Assembly (NCBI RefSeq): GCF_033118175.1
Contig: NC_083704.1
Location: 53,036,501 to 53,100,500 of the forward strand
Length of the DNA stretch: 64,000 bases
Direction: 5' to 3'
Source: Dama dama
Lineage: Eukaryota; Chordata; Mammalia; Artiodactyla; Cervidae
A model generated the notes under the pieces. That model saw nothing but the letters and a program-made list of their open reading frames with translations, searched no databases and was not told where the DNA came from. This document shows positions 1 to 12,276 of the stretch, piece after piece; within the stretch, counting starts at the first letter, position 1; every line of letters starts with the position of its first letter. Made by a program: the position numbers and the translations under genes.

Positions 1-3000
1 GGGGGACAGTATCGGCGTGACCTGGGCTTCCCCAGATGGAGGGGGACAGAGCTGTGACCACGGGCCATCTGGAAGGGCTTTGCATGAGGGGTTGGACCAG
101 GGCCTCCTGAGGGGTTTCCTGCCACACTCACCTGCCTTGATGGAGTCACCAGCCAGGCCTGGCACAGGGGAGAAGGATGGATCTTGGAGAGCTGTCTTTG
201 TCTTCGAAACATCACAGAGACCTGCGGCCTCCAAGCCCGGGGTCAGTGTGAGTGACCAGGCTGAGGCAGAGTGCGGGGGCTCAACTAGGCAGTGCTGGCT
301 GGGCTAGTGGCTGACAGGTCTAGCTATGGGGCGTGCTGACAAGCGGTCGGCGGCGGGGAACATGAGGGGACTTGGCCCAGTTGGGGGCCCCATGACCGCC
401 TTTCTTGTGGTCTCCCCAAATGACACTCCCTGCTAGCCCACCCCAGCAGCTCCCCTGTGGCCGGGGCTCTTACCAGTCCCCCAGATGTGCTGCCAAGCTC
501 AGAAGCAGTCCTCTGGAAATGTGAATGCCTCAGCTTAGCTGTCATCTCTCCTAAGTTTGGATTTTGGTAACTGAGATTCCAGAAAACCAAACTGCAAAGG
601 GGGGGGTTGTGGCTAGGAAGATGTTTTTAGGCTAGGAGGCTTTTGTTAGGAAGTAGGTCTTCATGACAGATCCCAACCCCACACCCCCATCCCTTCATGC
701 TCTAATTTTCCTACCATGCGGAATGAAAGAAGTGTCTCTGACTTAAGTTGCAGCCCCCTACCTATCCTTTGCCAGATTCTAGGAATGGATCTGTACTTCC
801 TGCCAGAGGAGGAGAGAGGCAGGGCAGGTAGGCTCCAAACCAAGCAGAAAGCAGCCGCAGAGTTCAACCCCTGCCTGTGGCGAGCCCGCCACCCTCCCCT
901 CCTGAGGCACCACTCCCAGGAGCCCCGACAGGCTAAGTGCCGAGGGGTCCCCACAGACCGGTGTCCCTCCAGAGACTGGAGGGGCATGAGCCAGCCTGTC
1001 CTGGAGACTCTACCATCCTCACATCCAGCAGCGTCCTTGTCCTTGGTCTCCTGATCTCCACAGGGGTGTGCTGCTTGAGAGAAGTCAGGCAAGAGGGTAG
1101 GGCAGGGCAGTCAAAGGCCCCTGACCCACCGCCACAGCCCGCTCTGCCCCCCTGCTAGCTCCGTGACCTTAGATGGGTTTAGTAACCTTGTGGAGATGGT
1201 TTGTGAGCTAGTTCCTGATGCATCGGGCACAGGAGGTGCCCAGAGCGAGTGTGCTCAGTGTGTGGCTGGAGAGAGACTTCTGGAGGCTCGGACCCCTTCC
1301 CCAGAACTTGGCCTGTGTCCAGGAGGACGCAGTCTGGTGGTCCCAGAGTCGTGCTGGCTCTGAAGTTCTCCATGGCCAGAGTTCTGGTCTCTTGACTCCA
1401 TGACCGCTGCCATGGGCATCCCCAGTGGTGGTTTGAGAGCTGGGCTGACAGACAGCCCCCCCACCCCCACCCGAGAAGGCAGGCCCTTCAAGGCCGCCAC
1501 TAGGGCCAGCGCAGGCTTGGGGGTGGGCGTTTGTGATTGCCGGGAATCCCGGAAACCCAGCCCACTGAGCCGGCGCGAGGGTGGTGAGTCACACTGTCCC
1601 GGCTCCTCGTCATTAACCTCGCCTTCCTAAATGATCTGCTCAAGAGGAGCCCCTGATGGCTCCAGCTTCCATGGGTGTGTGGTCATTTACGGGGCACAGA
1701 CATCAGCCCCAGAGTTTTCCCCAAGCGCCCCCTCCACCCCACCCTGCTCCAGGCTGCCAAGAAGGGAACCGTGTTGCCAAAGCAGCAGCGGCAGACTGAA
1801 GGCCTGAGCTCACTTCCTGTGAGCATCACCACCCTGACACCAGGCCTGTCCCGTTGTTGGGTGGGCTCCAGCCCACCCCAGCTGTCACCCTAGCACCCCG
1901 GGCTCACTCTCAGTCGCTCTGGGGAAGTCTCTCTAGAGGCCCAGAGCATGGGGCCCTCACATCCAGGCTCGCGGAGGAGACTGGAGCCAGGCCAGACAGC
2001 CTGGGGCGAAGCCATTAGGAAGCTTTCTGTGCCAGCCCCTCCTCCGGCTGGGAGCTGCTGTGTGGAAACACTCTCCCAAGAACCTATTTATAGAGCAAGG
2101 CTGAGCCTGGTTTCAATTCAGGTGAGGCCACCTTGAACCCCCTATGCCTGGGCGTGCTTGTGACAGGAACCTCGACCTCTGCCCCCCACTCTTTCCTACC
2201 ACCCGTGAGAAACCTGAGCACTGCTAGATGAGGGCCCTGGGCGGGAGCGGAAGTCCTGTCGTCCTGCAGCTTCCGTTTCTCAGTCCAAAGCTGCTCTTGC
2301 AGGCAGGCACGAATACTTGCTTCTGAAAGTGGGACTTTGACTCTCTCTTGGGTGCTCAGTGTGCAGAGGTCTGGCCTGTAGGAGCCAGCTGGGGTCATGG
2401 TGTCACTCAGCCACACACACTGACGTCAGCTCCTGGCCTCCATCCTTCTCCAGCTAGGCACCCGGCATCAGCTCTGGAGTGGAGACCGACTGCGGAACTG
2501 TGGCCGTCCCCAGGCACCTGGGGCCCACGTTCACCCAGTCCATGTTGTTCTGGTCTCAGGCCTGGCCGAGGGCACCAGTGCCCTGCAGATGCTCTGCTCA
2601 ACTGGCCTCTCCTCCAGACCTCTGCCCTGCCCCTGCCTTTCCCCAGCTAGGCTCAGCCCAATGACGTGCTTTGACCTGGCAGGTCTCTGGAACCAGCCAG
2701 CTCCCCCAGAAGCTCCTATGATGCCCCACCCACCTCTGCTCTGAGCCCCTCAAACTGACCCCAGCCAGAGTCACCCAAGGACATACCCTCATGCCCAGGG
2801 TGGGGCTGGGAGTGCCGATCGTTCTCCCCAGGGCCAGCACCCCCTCAGCTCAGCCCCCAGAATTGTTCTCCATGACAGCTGCTCCTGGATTGGCTCTCCT
2901 AGAAGCCTCTGGGACTTGGAGCAGGAGAAGCAACGTAATTAGTCTTCCCGGACCCTCCAGGCAGCATCTCACATGTGCCTGTTAACTAGAAACAGAAAGT

Positions 3001-3217
3001 GCTTCCTGTCGTGCAGGCCTGGGCTGGCCAGAGTCTGGGCTGCTGCAGTGGGACTTCTTGGCCCCAACTGTGAAGTTAGCCTTTGCTCCCAGGGTGGCCT
3101 TGGTTCTGAGGTTGGGTCCAGTTTGCCCTCAGTTGGGATGTGCTGAGGAATAGGGCCATTTGTGAGGTTTCCACAGGGATGCCCATGCCCTTTGAAGCAT
3201 ATCCCAAAGTCACCTTT
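1..3217. other. Unique GC-rich intergenic DNA upstream of DUSP7
   Basis: No coding exon, RNA gene or recognisable recent repeat is visible. The stretch is GC-rich and only short open frames without domain signatures occur. Isolated motif matches are an AP-1 core TGAGTCA at 1585-1591 and a MEF2-like site at 2084-2093. In human the upstream neighbour of DUSP7 is POC1A (from memory), but none of its C-terminal coding sequence is recognisable here. Confidence 0.6.
2062..2093. promoter_or_regulatory. Candidate MEF2/NFAT-type motif pair
   Basis: CTATTTATAG at 2084-2093 is a full match to the MEF2 consensus YTAWWWWTAR. A TGGAAA core (NFAT-type) lies about 20 bp upstream. This is motif evidence only; conservation and activity cannot be judged from one sequence. 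Confidence 0.2.
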
Positions 3218-3651
3218 TTTTTTTCCAGTTCTAATATTTTCTTAATGAAATATAGTTGATTTATAATGTTAAGTTCAGCTGTATAGCAAAATGATTCAGT
3301 TATATATATTCTTTTTTTCCATTGTGGTTTATCAAGGGATATTGAATATAATTCTGTGTGCTACAGTAGGACCTCATTGTTTATCCATTCTATATATAAA
3401 AGCTTACATCTGCTAACCCCAGCCTCCCACTCCAGTTCTCCCCCAGCCCCTTCCCCCTTGGCAGCCACCTCTTGGTTCTGTATGTCCATGGTTCTGTTTG
3501 ATAGATTGGTTCATTTGTGTCATATTGTAGAGTCCACATAGAAGTGACATCATGTGGTATTTGTCTTTCTCTGACTTAACTTCACATAGTATGATAATCT
3601 CTAGTTGCGTTCATGTAGCTGCACACAGCATCATTTCGTTCTTTTTTCACT

Positions 3652-3805
3652 AGTATTTATTTATTTGGCTGCACCGGGTCTTCCTTGTGGCACGTGGGGT
3701 TTTCTAGTTGGAGCATGTAGGGTCTAGTTCCCCAACCAGGGATTGAACCCAGGCCCCCTGTGCTGGGAACACAGAGTGTTAGCTGTTAGACCACCAAGGA
3801 AGTCC
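3652..3805 (-). mobile_element. CHR-type tRNA-derived SINE
   Basis: Reverse-oriented artiodactyl tRNA-Glu-derived SINE with the typical head (reads as CCAAGGAAGTCC on the + strand at the 3' side) and the GGGATTGAACCC B-box-like segment. It is inserted in the reverse-strand L1. Imperfect T-rich repeats flank it and may be the target-site duplication. Confidence 0.8.
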
Positions 3806-3937
3806 TTCATTCTTTTTTATGGCTGAATAGTAGCCCCCTGTGTTTGTGGACCACATCTCTACCCATTCATCTGTTGATGAACATTTAGGCTGTTTCCATG
3901 TCCTGGCTATTGTGAAAAGTGCTGCTATGAACACAGG

Positions 3938-4153
3938 TGGTGGTGGTATTTGTTTAGTTGCTGAGTCATGTCCAACTCTGTGCAATCCCATGGACTGCAG
4001 CCACCAGGCTCCTCTGTCCATGGGATTCTCCAGGCAAGAATACTGGAGTGGGTTGCCATTTCCTTCTCCAGGGGATCTTCCTGACCCAGGGATCGAACCT
4101 GAATTTCCTGCATTGCATGTTGATTGTGTACCACTGAGCCGCCTGGGAAGCCC
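3938..4153 (-). mobile_element. Bov-tA SINE
   Basis: Reverse-oriented ruminant Bov-tA. It has a tRNA-like head (CGCCTGGGAAGCCC side) and a BovA body recognisable by the run around CCATGGGATTCTCCAGGCAA. It interrupts the L1 of 3218-4505. Short flanking repeats (AACACAGG and AACATAGG) look like a decayed target-site duplication. This family is restricted to ruminants. Confidence 0.9.
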
Positions 4154-4505
4154 AAACATAGGTTTGCATGTATCTTTTTGAATTATAGTTTTTTCTGGCT
4201 ATAGGCCCAGAGAGGGATTGCTGGATCATATGGTAATTCTTAGTTTTCTGAGGAACCTCCATCCTGTTCCATAATGGCTACGCAATCCCACCAACAGTGT
4301 AGGTGGATTTCCTTGTCTCTACACCCTCTCCAGCATTTACTGTTTGCAGACTTTTTGATGATGGCCATTCTGACTGCTGTGAGGGGATATCTCATTGTGG
4401 TTTTGATTTGCATTTTCTCTAATAGTCAGCGATATTGAATATCTTTTCATGTGTCTGTTGACCATCTATATTTCTTCCCAGGGTCTTCTGTTGGGTTAAC
4501 TGCTT

Positions 4506-7500
4506 CTGGTTTAGGGGAACCTCAGCTCTGGAGGCCCCTCTTGAGGGGCTGGGGCTTAGTCTGAGGCAGGTTAGGTGAGAGTCTGCCCAGCACTTGGAGC
4601 AAGCCCCGCTGAGAAGCCAGACCTGCTGAGATGAGGCTTGCTCCTTTCCTGCCTGATCTGCGTCTGCCATTGGCCCACTCCATCTGTTCTCAGCATAGCA
4701 GCCAGAGTCAGCCAAGCCGTAAGATTAAAAAATAATAAATAATAAAAAGAAAACTTGTAAGCTAGCTCATGCCAGCCCTGCTGAACCCCTTCCAGCAGTT
4801 CCCCAGCCTCCTTTAAGTACAGGCCACAATGCTCACCGCAGCCAGGAGGCCCTACTCAAGCTTGCCTGTTGCCCAACCCTCATCTCCTACCACCCTCCAG
4901 CCACCCCTCAGGCCCCTCCAGCCACACCAGCCTCCTCAGTGTTTCCGACCCCAGGGTCTTTGCACCTGCTCTTCTGCCAGGAGTGTTCTGACTTCACCTC
5001 TCTGCCTTGGCCTGCCCATCCACAACATGGGGTAAGAACAGTGGAGGCCTGTAGGGGTGCTGGAGAGATGTGCTGAGACTATTCCCACAACACTAAGAAC
5101 ATGCTTTATCCCAGAAGGGCTCCAGTGCGTGGCCTGGGGAGGTGGCTCTAAGTGCGAGCTAAAGGGCTGGGCCCCCATCATCCACTCCTGTGGGCCAGCT
5201 AGCTACAAGACCTACTGCAGGCCCGGCCCTGGTTGGCCCGCTGGAAACTTGGGGCTCAACCAGTGCTCCTGGGAGGGAGACCAGTTGTACCCCATGAGGC
5301 CCTCCTGTCGGCTCCTAACTGCCACGGGTCTCTCTCATTAGACACCCCACTCCACATGCCACCATGGATCCTACAGAGCCTTTTCCTATGAGGCTTCTAA
5401 CCACCAGGCCAATCTGAGTGCCCAGGAATGGACAGGGAGGGCAGGAGAAGCAGCCAACCCACACGCCAGGCCTCCTTGCCCACCCCCAAGCCTAGAACGC
5501 AGAGCTGACAGGTCAGTGGCCTTGCTGCACCCAGGGCTCTCTGGTGGGGTCGGGGTAGCTGGGCTGGATCTGAATGAGCATCTTGCTGCTGGGCGGATGT
5601 GGAGGGGCTTCCTCACGCTCCCATGGGCCCTGCCATGTACCTGGTTCTATCCTGCTCTTAATGACTCAGAACCCCAGGCCAAAGGGTCAGGGATTTGGGG
5701 CTTTTTCTGCCTGAAGGAGAGAAGTGGGCCCTCTAAGGGGTCTCTCCTGCCGCTGCCACCCTTCCCCACTCTACCCCCACAGGCTGCTGGTCTGGGCCCT
5801 CCTGCAGGGCTGGGAGCCTGGCAGTCACCTTGTGAGGATAGTCTTCCCTCCTCTGGCCTCCGCTCTCCCTCCCTGTCCTCCTCCTCCAAACACATGGTTC
5901 CAATCCCCTCTCAGGCCCCTCTCCCCCTCCCCAGCCCCTTCCCATTTCCTCTCAGAGGCCCTCACTTGCATGTGGAACTCATTAGAAGCCCCTCAGGGCT
6001 GGTAACACAACTCTTGGGGAGGGGGCCTTGTCCACAGCCCCCATGCTGAGAGGAGCAGCCTCCCTGTGCAGCCTTGAGCTGGAAACCACAGGAGCTGCGC
6101 TGGTTGGGGGAAGTGTGGCCAGGCATCCGGCTCAGCTCTGTCCAGTGCTCATTTAATCATCCTGGCCTCCCCAGGAGCTGGGATGACTTCCGGTCCCACT
6201 GCGGCATCGGACCTGCTGGTAAAAAGCAGACCTCAGAGCACCTGGGGTGGATCACAGGGAGAATGTGGGGTCTGAGCAGCTCTTAATGACCCTCAGCCTC
6301 TCATCTGAAGACAGGAAGGGAAGTCCAGGGAAGAGAATGTGGTATGAGCAGCCACTGGGCAACATAAAGCCATTTTCTCTCCTGAAGGACAGGCTGAGGG
6401 CAGTGCCGTGGACGGCTGGAAGTGGAGGTTATGCAAAAAACGGATGCTGTGGTCCCCTGGAGTTTGGGAAATGCCAGATATGGCGTTTGGCCAGATGCGG
6501 CCAAAACTAAGCCCACTGTGTTCCTGCAGGGCTTCTCAGAGCCTTGAACACACCCCTGATGCTCTGCCGCCAGGGCCAGAGCTCAGAGTGTTTCTCAGAC
6601 ATCTGACCACGTGACCCTCTTTCTCCAGGTACTCTTGGTGAGACTAGCATTCTGTGGATCCACTTTGGACAGCTCTATAGGGAGAGCCCTGAGGAGGCAG
6701 GAGGCAAGGGTCAAAGCCCCCTGCTGGGAAAGGCTCCCCAAGGGTCAGAGTAGGGGCTGCTGTCTTCCAAGACTGAGCAAAGGGTGGGAGCTGAATAGTA
6801 GTCACAGCTAAGGAAGGGTGTACAGGGGGCTGGTGTGGCTGAGACTTGGAGGGAGGGCGAGGCTTGAGTTGTGCCAGGGCCCTGATGATGCCCAGTCCCT
6901 CCCTGCCCTTCCCCATGGGAGCTAGGCGGGCAGCTGTGGGCACCGAGGCGTGAGGCTGGGGACAGGGCCTTCCCCGTCCCACATCAGCCTCGGCTCAGGC
7001 AGCCACCCACTCCAGGTTCAGAAGAGTTGCTGTCTCCTCTGTCACCCTTCCTGGCGCCACAGCCTCTCTGCCCAGAGTCCATGCTGCCCACACTCCACAG
7101 CACAGCTGCATACCAGCCCCAATCCCGAGCCTCTGCTCCAGGAGCCCTTCCCACAGGGGGCACTGCCTGCCCCCAGGGCCCTCTCCCCACTATCCAGGCA
7201 CAAGAGGGCTGAGCCGGGGAAACATGTGCTCAGCCCTGGGCTGGACCCTGCTTCTCCTCCTGCCTTGCATGGTGTTCCCTATGTACCCCAGTCTGCAGAG
7301 GAGGAAGCAGGCCTGGAGTGGGGAGGCTGCTGGTGGAGCCAGCATTACAGCCAGGCCCCTCGGTCAGGCTGCCAGTCTCCACTCCTCCCATTCCTGTTGC
7401 CCGCCATGCATGGGGCCGGTTAGGAGTCTGTGCCCAGCGGCTTAGGCCAAAGAAGCCCTTCCCTCTAATAATCCAGGGTAGAACCCACCTGACTGTCCTG

Positions 7501-7723
7501 CACCCCTGAGAGTTAGAGTAGTAGGCAAAGATATTGCCCCCCCCCCCCACTTTTAGATGGAGAGGCTTGGCGCCTCCAGGGGCCAGCCAAGTCCACAGCA
7601 GCACCCCAGATCTGAGGGTTCCAGCTCCCCCATTGTGGGTGCTCTGTGTCCCAATAGTGTTCATGGCCTGAGGGATCCAGCCACTCCACAGCCTGAGTTC
7701 TTGGCCTGGCCTAGTGGTTCTGG
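4506..7723. other. Unique GC-rich intergenic DNA
   Basis: No gene is supported. The start holds an AT-rich patch (about 4726-4752) and an old L2-like fragment (4765-5015). The rest is GC-rich with no domain-bearing reading frame and a C-homopolymer at about 7538-7548. Confidence 0.55.
4765..5015 (+). mobile_element. Old L2-like LINE 3' fragment
   Basis: The segment resembles the conserved 3' end of L2, notably the stretch around GGGTCTTTGCACCTGCTCTT. It is heavily diverged, as expected of a pre-eutherian repeat. Boundaries are approximate. Confidence 0.45.
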
Positions 7724-7918
7724 GGAAGGTTTTTATTTTGTGGTATTTTAATTTGGCTGTGCCAAAACTTTGTCGGGGTCTTTGTTGCGGCATGCGGGAT
7801 CATTCGTTGCGGCATACAAACTCAGTTGCAGCATGTGGGATCATCCCTGACCAGGCATTGAACCCAGGCCCCCTGCGTTGGGAGTGCAGTCTTAGCCACT
7901 AGACTGCCAGGGAAGTCC
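7724..7918 (-). mobile_element. CHR-type tRNA-derived SINE
   Basis: Reverse-oriented SINE. An A/T-rich tail (as T-runs) lies at 7725-7755. The diagnostic TTTGGCTGTGCC follows, then the tRNA-like B-box region and the terminal CAGGGAAGTCCCA. It is moderately diverged. Confidence 0.8.
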
Positions 7919-10661
7919 CACTGGGGAGGTTTTGACAGGGGGCTTCAGCTCTGGCCAAACTGCTCTCAATGCCTCACCCCCACGAGTCCCAGTCTCAGAG
8001 CCACCACTCTGGCTCAGGCCAGAGGGCTGTGCCATCAGGGCAGTGCTGGCTTCTAGCTGGAGACTGCATAAGCCACAGTGAGGGGCAGGGATGTAAGCAG
8101 AGCTGGCCCCTGGTCCTCCCTGTGACCACCTCCAAGGGCCCCACTAGGAGCCCTGAGACTCCACTGGTCCCTCGTCTCTTCCCAGGGGACCCTAGTCTTT
8201 GCAGGGATGGAGTGCCCCAGGTTTGGGGGGTACGTGCCCCTGTGGCAGGAATAGGGCTGGGTGAGGCCACATCAAGAATGGGAGTTACCCAAACTGTTTC
8301 CTAGTGCAAGCACCCATGCCTGCCTACCTGTGAACACAGGACATTCAGCACCAGACAGCTGAGCCCATGTGGAAATACGTGCTGGCCATGAAACCTGCGA
8401 TGGGGCTGAGCACTGAGGCCTCAACCCAGCAACCTCATGTCAGGGCCAGGCCAGCTGGCTCCCAGGTCATTTCAGCAGCCTCATCGTGGTCACGTGACAG
8501 TGATCGCCATCACTGTCACTGTCAGGGCCTCATGGGAGGGATTCCTGAAAAACAGGGTGTGTGGGCCGATGGGGAGTGGACCAGACAGGCCCAGGCTGGC
8601 AGCAGGCAGATGCTAATAAGGCAGTTGGGCCTGGCAGCTACAGAGAGACCTACCAGGCACCACCCCTTGGCCCACCAGAAGCACCCATCCCAGGCCCCTG
8701 GCACATCCGCCCGCCAGGTGCCCTGGGAATTCCCAGCCGCCTCTACCCTCCCAGCCCAAAAGGTTGGATTGACTTTACTGTCAGGAGCCTGCCACTGCTA
8801 GCTAGCCTACTCGAAAAACCACAGCTGGTTTGGGCAAGACAAGACGAGGGCACCACCCCAGACTCCATCGCTGCTCCTTGCCTTTGCTCTGGCTGGGAAT
8901 GCCTGCCAGAGACACCCTCCGGCCACCCCCCCAGCCCCATCCCTCGCCCCAACAAACCATTGGAGCTCCAGGCCCTTCCTTGCAGAGGTGGCCTCAGAAA
9001 GGATCAGAGGTGTCAAGCGGGAGGCCAATGGTGACAGGGTGGCTGCTGCACCCCCAGAGCCCTGGCTTCCATCCCTGAGCCCCAGATGGGCTCATGAGAT
9101 GCTGCCCAGAACCCTGAAGTGTCATAGAACTGAAGGGGGAGGTCAGTCCACGGCAGAGGTTCTGGGGAGGGGTGTGAGAGAGCAGAGGGCTCGCCTTCAC
9201 CCACAGCTTCGGGGCAGGGGACCCGCTGAGCCCTTTCCTTCTCCTCCACCTTCCTCTAAGCTGCAAGGAAATCGGAGCCGGCCGCTGCTTTCTTGGGGCT
9301 GTTGAGCTGTTTCTCCTGGCCCTCTAGGGGTGACCTCAGTTTCAACATATGGGGCTTCCCCACGCAGTCCAGCCCTTCTTCCAGGCTCGCGAATGGTGGT
9401 GTGCAGGGTTGGGACCCAGACTTGGGACTTAAGGGACCCCCTGGGTCCACTGGGAGTGGGAGTTTGGGCTCAGTCTACAGAGGGAGGATGAGATGCCCCA
9501 GGTCGGGTGGTGGCGGGCGCTCTCTAACAGGGAGTCTGAAGCCACCAGCCTGAGGACGGCCTGCCAGGCTCGGTGGGAGCAGGAGCCACCCCATCATGGT
9601 AAGGAGACATCGACTCCGGGCAGCCCATGCAGGACAGACTGAGGCCCAAGTGAGATATGGAAGTGAGAGGTTTCTGGGATCCTCCAGTGTGGCAGAGAAG
9701 GGCCAGAGGCATTTTAAATCACAGGACCGTGCTCATGGCTGATGACCCGAGTCCAAAAGGAAGTCGGATCCCCATTCTGACACAGCCACCTCCAGTGGCT
9801 CTGGAGACCCGGCAGGGGCAGGGGGAGGATAAGCATGCAAGTCAGTCAGACCAGTGAGTGCTAAGGCCCTGCAGGGGCCTGGGCTGGGGGGAGGGAGGCG
9901 TGCAGGGCAGAAGATCCTGGACCCTGAGGGGAGGTGGGAGAGGGGCCGCGCCAGATCACTGAGGCCACACTGGTCTGTGCCACTGTCCCACTGGGACGTG
10001 GGAGGGTTCAGAGCAGGGAAGGACCCAGTCTCCTTCTTATAAGATCCCTGTGGCCGCTTGATGGGGAATGGACTGTGGGGATGGAGCAGGGGGCGGGGAA
10101 GGAGGCTAGTGAAATGATCCAGGGAGACAGGAGGGCCTGGACTATGGAGCCACAGTGGACAGATTCTGGGTTGTGGGAAGAATTAGCCCTAGAAGCGAGC
10201 ACTGGATGGCACACATACCCTCTCCTCGCTCATGCCCCAAGTCTGTCCCCGACCCTGCCAGTGAGGGCCCGCTGCCATTCCAGTGACAGGAAAGAGCTGG
10301 TAGAGCAAGGGGCTCCCACGCTCAGAGCCACCTGGGCACCACTGGACTGGGGGAAAGGAGCTCTGGTTCTTAGTCTGGGGCCCAGCCCCCTGCCCAGCTG
10401 GGGCTATAACCATGGGCCTTCATTGCCCCACTGGTCAAAAGAGTTGACAGCCCTCCCAGGGTTGGTGCAAAGCTTGTACATGAGACCATAAGGAAACAAG
10501 CCTCCAGAATATTAGGCAGGCGCCTGATCAGGGAGACGACAGGGGCCTGTGTGTGGGAGCCCCAGGCAGGCATATCTGCCCTTCCCACTCGCTTGTGTTT
10601 GTGTTTCCTTTCCATCACCTGGGCCACCATGACTCACTGCAGGCGCCTTGGGTGAGTGAGT
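7919..10661. other. Unique GC-rich intergenic DNA
   Basis: No gene or recent repeat recognised. It contains an E-box palindrome GTCACGTGAC (8489-8498) overlapping a 10-bp-arm inverted repeat (8495-8518), described separately. Confidence 0.55.
8489..8518. promoter_or_regulatory. E-box palindrome overlapping a short hairpin
   Basis: GTCACGTGAC at 8489-8498 is the extended E-box bound by USF and MiT/TFE factors in general. TGACAGTGAT (8495-8504) and ATCACTGTCA (8509-8518) are perfect reverse complements around a 4-bp spacer. This is seen directly; function is unknown. Confidence 0.3.
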
Positions 10662-11180
10662 TAACTGGTTGGGGTTGGAGCCAGACCCTTAGGTAAGGCA
10701 TTCCCTTCCTAGGCCTAGGTTTCCTCATCTGTAAGATGGACAGACAAGGCCCTGCTTTGCTCACCTCACTGGGGAACCTGGGGTGGTGCAGGGCCGAGGA
10801 GGTGAGCACTGCACTGGCGTGAGGGCAGACGGTACAGCCTTTGTGCTGGGACCAGGCCTGCTGCACATCAGTCCCAGGTCAGCCAGCCGTGAGCAGGGCT
10901 TGAAATGTTCAACTTGTCTACACGGACAAGCCCAGTGGACCTCCCCACTTCTTGAGGGGAACTGCAGGCCTGAGAGAGCTTGGAACAGAGGGCAGGTGGG
11001 GTCATGAGAAAGGCCTGGCTGGGCCCAGGTCTCTGGGTGACCTCATGGGGACTCTGGTGGTGCAAGGAGGCTCACACAGGGGAGGTCGCAGAGGCAGGAT
11101 ACCCAGCCTCTGGGTACCCAGAGTTGTACCCCAACTCCAGCAAGCTCAACCGCCCACAAGTAGGTAGAGAGTGGAAATGC
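10662..11180 (+). repeat. Perfect inverted repeat, left arm (519 bp)
   Basis: Comparing this segment base by base with the reverse complement of 12277-12795 gave no mismatch or gap across 519 positions. Identity stops abruptly at both ends: the bases just before 10662 and just after 11180 do not match the flanks of the other arm. It contains an old MIR-like patch (about 10700-10745) but is otherwise unique-looking. It is probably the donor copy, because it sits smoothly in GC-rich intergenic sequence while the other arm interrupts a TG-rich tract. Confidence 0.95.
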
Positions 11181-12276
11181 TGGGCCCTGCAGGGAAGGAT
11201 TGGGAGCAGGGGCAGAGTCTGCTGAGGTTAAGCAGCACAGGCTTCCTGAGGCCGTGGCTTTTCCGAAGCTGGAGATAATTTCGGGAGGGTGGGGTGTGGA
11301 ATAAGGAAGTGTGTGGAGGCAGGGGTGCTGTGTCTGGGGCACTGAGGAGGAAGCAGGAGGAGGTCAGGGTGAAGTGAGCTGGGGGTGGGGACAGAGAGGC
11401 AGAGCTGGTCTGGCTATGAATTGGGAATTCAGCAAATAGGTTTTATTTCCCTTGACTACCACAGGTAATCAACTGGTTTTGAGGCCTGAGGATGGTTCGT
11501 CAAGTGCTGGGATTGACTAGTAATGCCTGCCCGGGAAGAATCACGGCTGAGTGGTGAGTCGTCCACACTCAGGCCGACCCTGTGGGCTGGTGTGTGGCCA
11601 GGAAAGCCACACTTTCAAATGAGTAGCCCCGGGAATCCATCCGGGGAGGCTGGCCAAGGGCCTGCAGTTGCTGCTAGGTGGGCAGCTGGGAGAGACAGGA
11701 TGACATAGTCTAGTCTCCCTCTGAGGTTCCCACGCTCCCTTGTCCAGGGCAGGTGCTCAGAAAAGGAGCCCAAATGGGAAGAGAGGCTCCCCACCTCTGC
11801 CTTCTCCAGGCTCCCTGGGGAGTTCCCAGAGCTCTGCTCTGGCTTCCATCCTGCTGGCTTTCGTCCTCTGGTTCTCCCCGGTGTGAGCCACTCTCCGCCC
11901 TGCTCCCCAGGGCCTCAACACCTGGGCCGGGTGGGAGGAGGCTGGATAGGCTGGCTCTGCAGTTGCAGAGCTGTCCCAGGCAGCAGCCTGTCTGTGCAAC
12001 TCTCATCACCATCACCAGGGCCTGGCATTCCCCGCTGGGAGGCAGGCAGGGATAGACCCTTCCACTCCATCCAGAACCAGTCAGCCCAGAACACCCCAAC
12101 CTGGGCCAGTAGGGAAGGGTGGGCCCAGGTGACTGTGGATTCCACCAGCCTGTAACAACCTCTCTGGGTTCTCTGTGGGCACCCCTCTTAACTGGGTGGC
12201 AAGTGCCCAGACATACTCTGTCTACATATCACAGGGAGTATGTGCACATGTGTATTGGACATTTCTGCACGAGGGT
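11181..12276. other. Spacer of the inverted repeat
   Basis: 1,096 bp of unique-looking GC-rich DNA between the two arms. No gene is recognised. Its last ~80 bp become TG/CA-rich, resembling sequence beyond the right arm, which suggests the right arm was inserted into a TG-rich tract. Confidence 0.6.

Larger units (their letters stand above)
3218..4505 (-). mobile_element. L1 LINE 3' end, reverse orientation, SINE-interrupted
   Basis: Read on the reverse strand, this is the end of L1 ORF2 followed by the artiodactyl L1 3' UTR. Its tail appears on the + strand as the T-run near 3220. The same sequence in sense orientation occurs at 27.3-28.0 kb and 47-48.5 kb. The element is 5'-truncated near 4505. 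It is split by a CHR-type SINE (3652-3805) and a Bov-tA SINE (3938-4153). The remaining coding sequence is too short and broken to be functional. Confidence 0.85.

Noticed and set aside
1..3200. Possible 3' exons of the upstream neighbour POC1A
   Set aside because: No WD-repeat or C-terminal coiled-coil sequence of that gene is recognisable in any frame.
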